Shown: in pieces, positions 5,728 to 5,987 of the stretch
Position numbering within the stretch: the first letter of the stretch is position 1
Layout: each line of letters opens with the position of its first letter
Source: Clostridia bacterium
GTDB lineage: Bacteria > Bacillota > Clostridia > Oscillospirales > QAMX01
Direction: 5' to 3'
Assembly (NCBI GenBank): GCA_017556885.1
Contig: JAFYLV010000073.1
Span: forward strand, 1-5,987
DNA length: 5,987 bases
Program-made: the position numbers and the translations under genes
Notes under the pieces: generated by a model
Told to the model about the DNA's origin: nothing
Databases searched by the model: none
The model's input: the letters and a program-made list of their open reading frames with translations, nothing else

Positions 5728-5987
5728 TTATTCATCAAAGATTGTGTTGATGTCCGGGGGTGGGGCATTGGGGGCCTCGCTGGGCTCTTCGTCGATGGCA
5801 GAACCGAGACCGAGGCAATCCAGGGCAAAGGCGGCCTCTGCGGTCTGCATATAGGGGGCAAGGATCAGATAGCCGATGCCGCAGGTGAACAGACAGAGGA
5901 TGGACCAGCCGATGAAGGAGAGCTGCAGGATGAAGAGATCCATCTTTTTGCCGCGCATCAGCTCTTTAGACATGCGGATGGCGGCGA
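5728..5987 (-). CDS. DUF975 family integral membrane protein, C-terminal part (5' end outside window)
   Basis: The frame is open from the right edge of the window to TAA 5730-5728, giving about the last 85 residues. The segment AIRMSKELMRGKKMDLFILQ followed by LSFIGW and a hydrophobic stretch (ILCLFTCGIGYLILAPYMQ, then TAEAAFA) matches what I know of the conserved C-terminal part of DUF975 membrane proteins. The ATG at 5973-5971 is not the start, since conserved residues (AAIR) precede it. The function of the family is not established. After the last membrane helix there is an acidic, proline-rich tail (DEEPSEAPNAPPPD) that probably lies in the cytoplasm and is variable in the family. A terminator follows directly, so this is the end of its transcript, separate from the repressor operon that runs in the same direction. 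Confidence 0.85.
   Translation of the reverse strand, partial: AAIRMSKELMRGKKMDLFILQLSFIGWSILCLFTCGIGYLILAPYMQTAEAAFALDCLGLGSAIDEEPSEAPNAPPPDINTIFDE

Overview
The window looks like chromosomal DNA from a moderately GC-rich member of the Firmicutes, most likely class Clostridia. The reasons are strong GGAGG-type ribosome binding sites, sigma-A-like promoters (TTGACA, 17 bp, TACAAT), a BlaI/BlaR1-type pair, a DUF975 membrane protein, a yybP-ykoY-type riboswitch and compact intrinsic terminators. Genus cannot be decided from the sequence alone. I see no mobile element, CRISPR array, rRNA or tRNA.

Layout, left to right. (1) Positions 1-414, plus strand: the 3' end of an ABC exporter ATPase, closed by a strong terminator (426-465). 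(2) Positions 519-734: a near-consensus promoter, then a leader RNA whose core matches the manganese-sensing yybP-ykoY aptamer, then an expression platform with anti-antiterminator, antiterminator and terminator helices, and the ribosome binding site. (3) Positions 735-3509, plus strand: a 924-residue P2A-type (SERCA-like) cation ATPase with all catalytic motifs and SERCA-type ion-site residues. The riboswitch argues that its physiological job includes Mn2+ efflux. (4) Positions 3521-3547: a 12-bp perfect hairpin between convergent genes, acting as a shared terminator. (5) Positions 3570-5593, minus strand: a two-gene operon, a BlaI/MecI-type repressor followed by a BlaR1-like M56 membrane metalloprotease. 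The protease has no penicillin-binding domain; its extracytoplasmic part is a beta-rich, probably Ig-like region of unknown ligand. Two 14-bp operator-like palindromes lie in the operon promoter (5609-5648), implying autorepression. (6) Positions 5686-5719: a terminator. (7) Positions 5728-5987, minus strand: the 3' end of a DUF975 integral membrane protein gene that runs off the window.

Two self-contained control circuits stand out. One is a metal-responsive RNA switch that should turn on a cation exporter when Mn2+ is high. The other is a membrane protease/repressor pair that should derepress itself, and possibly other genes, when an unidentified extracellular signal is sensed. Both belong to known classes. 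The parts least explained by existing knowledge are the sensor domain of the BlaR1-like protein and the true ion specificity of the ATPase.
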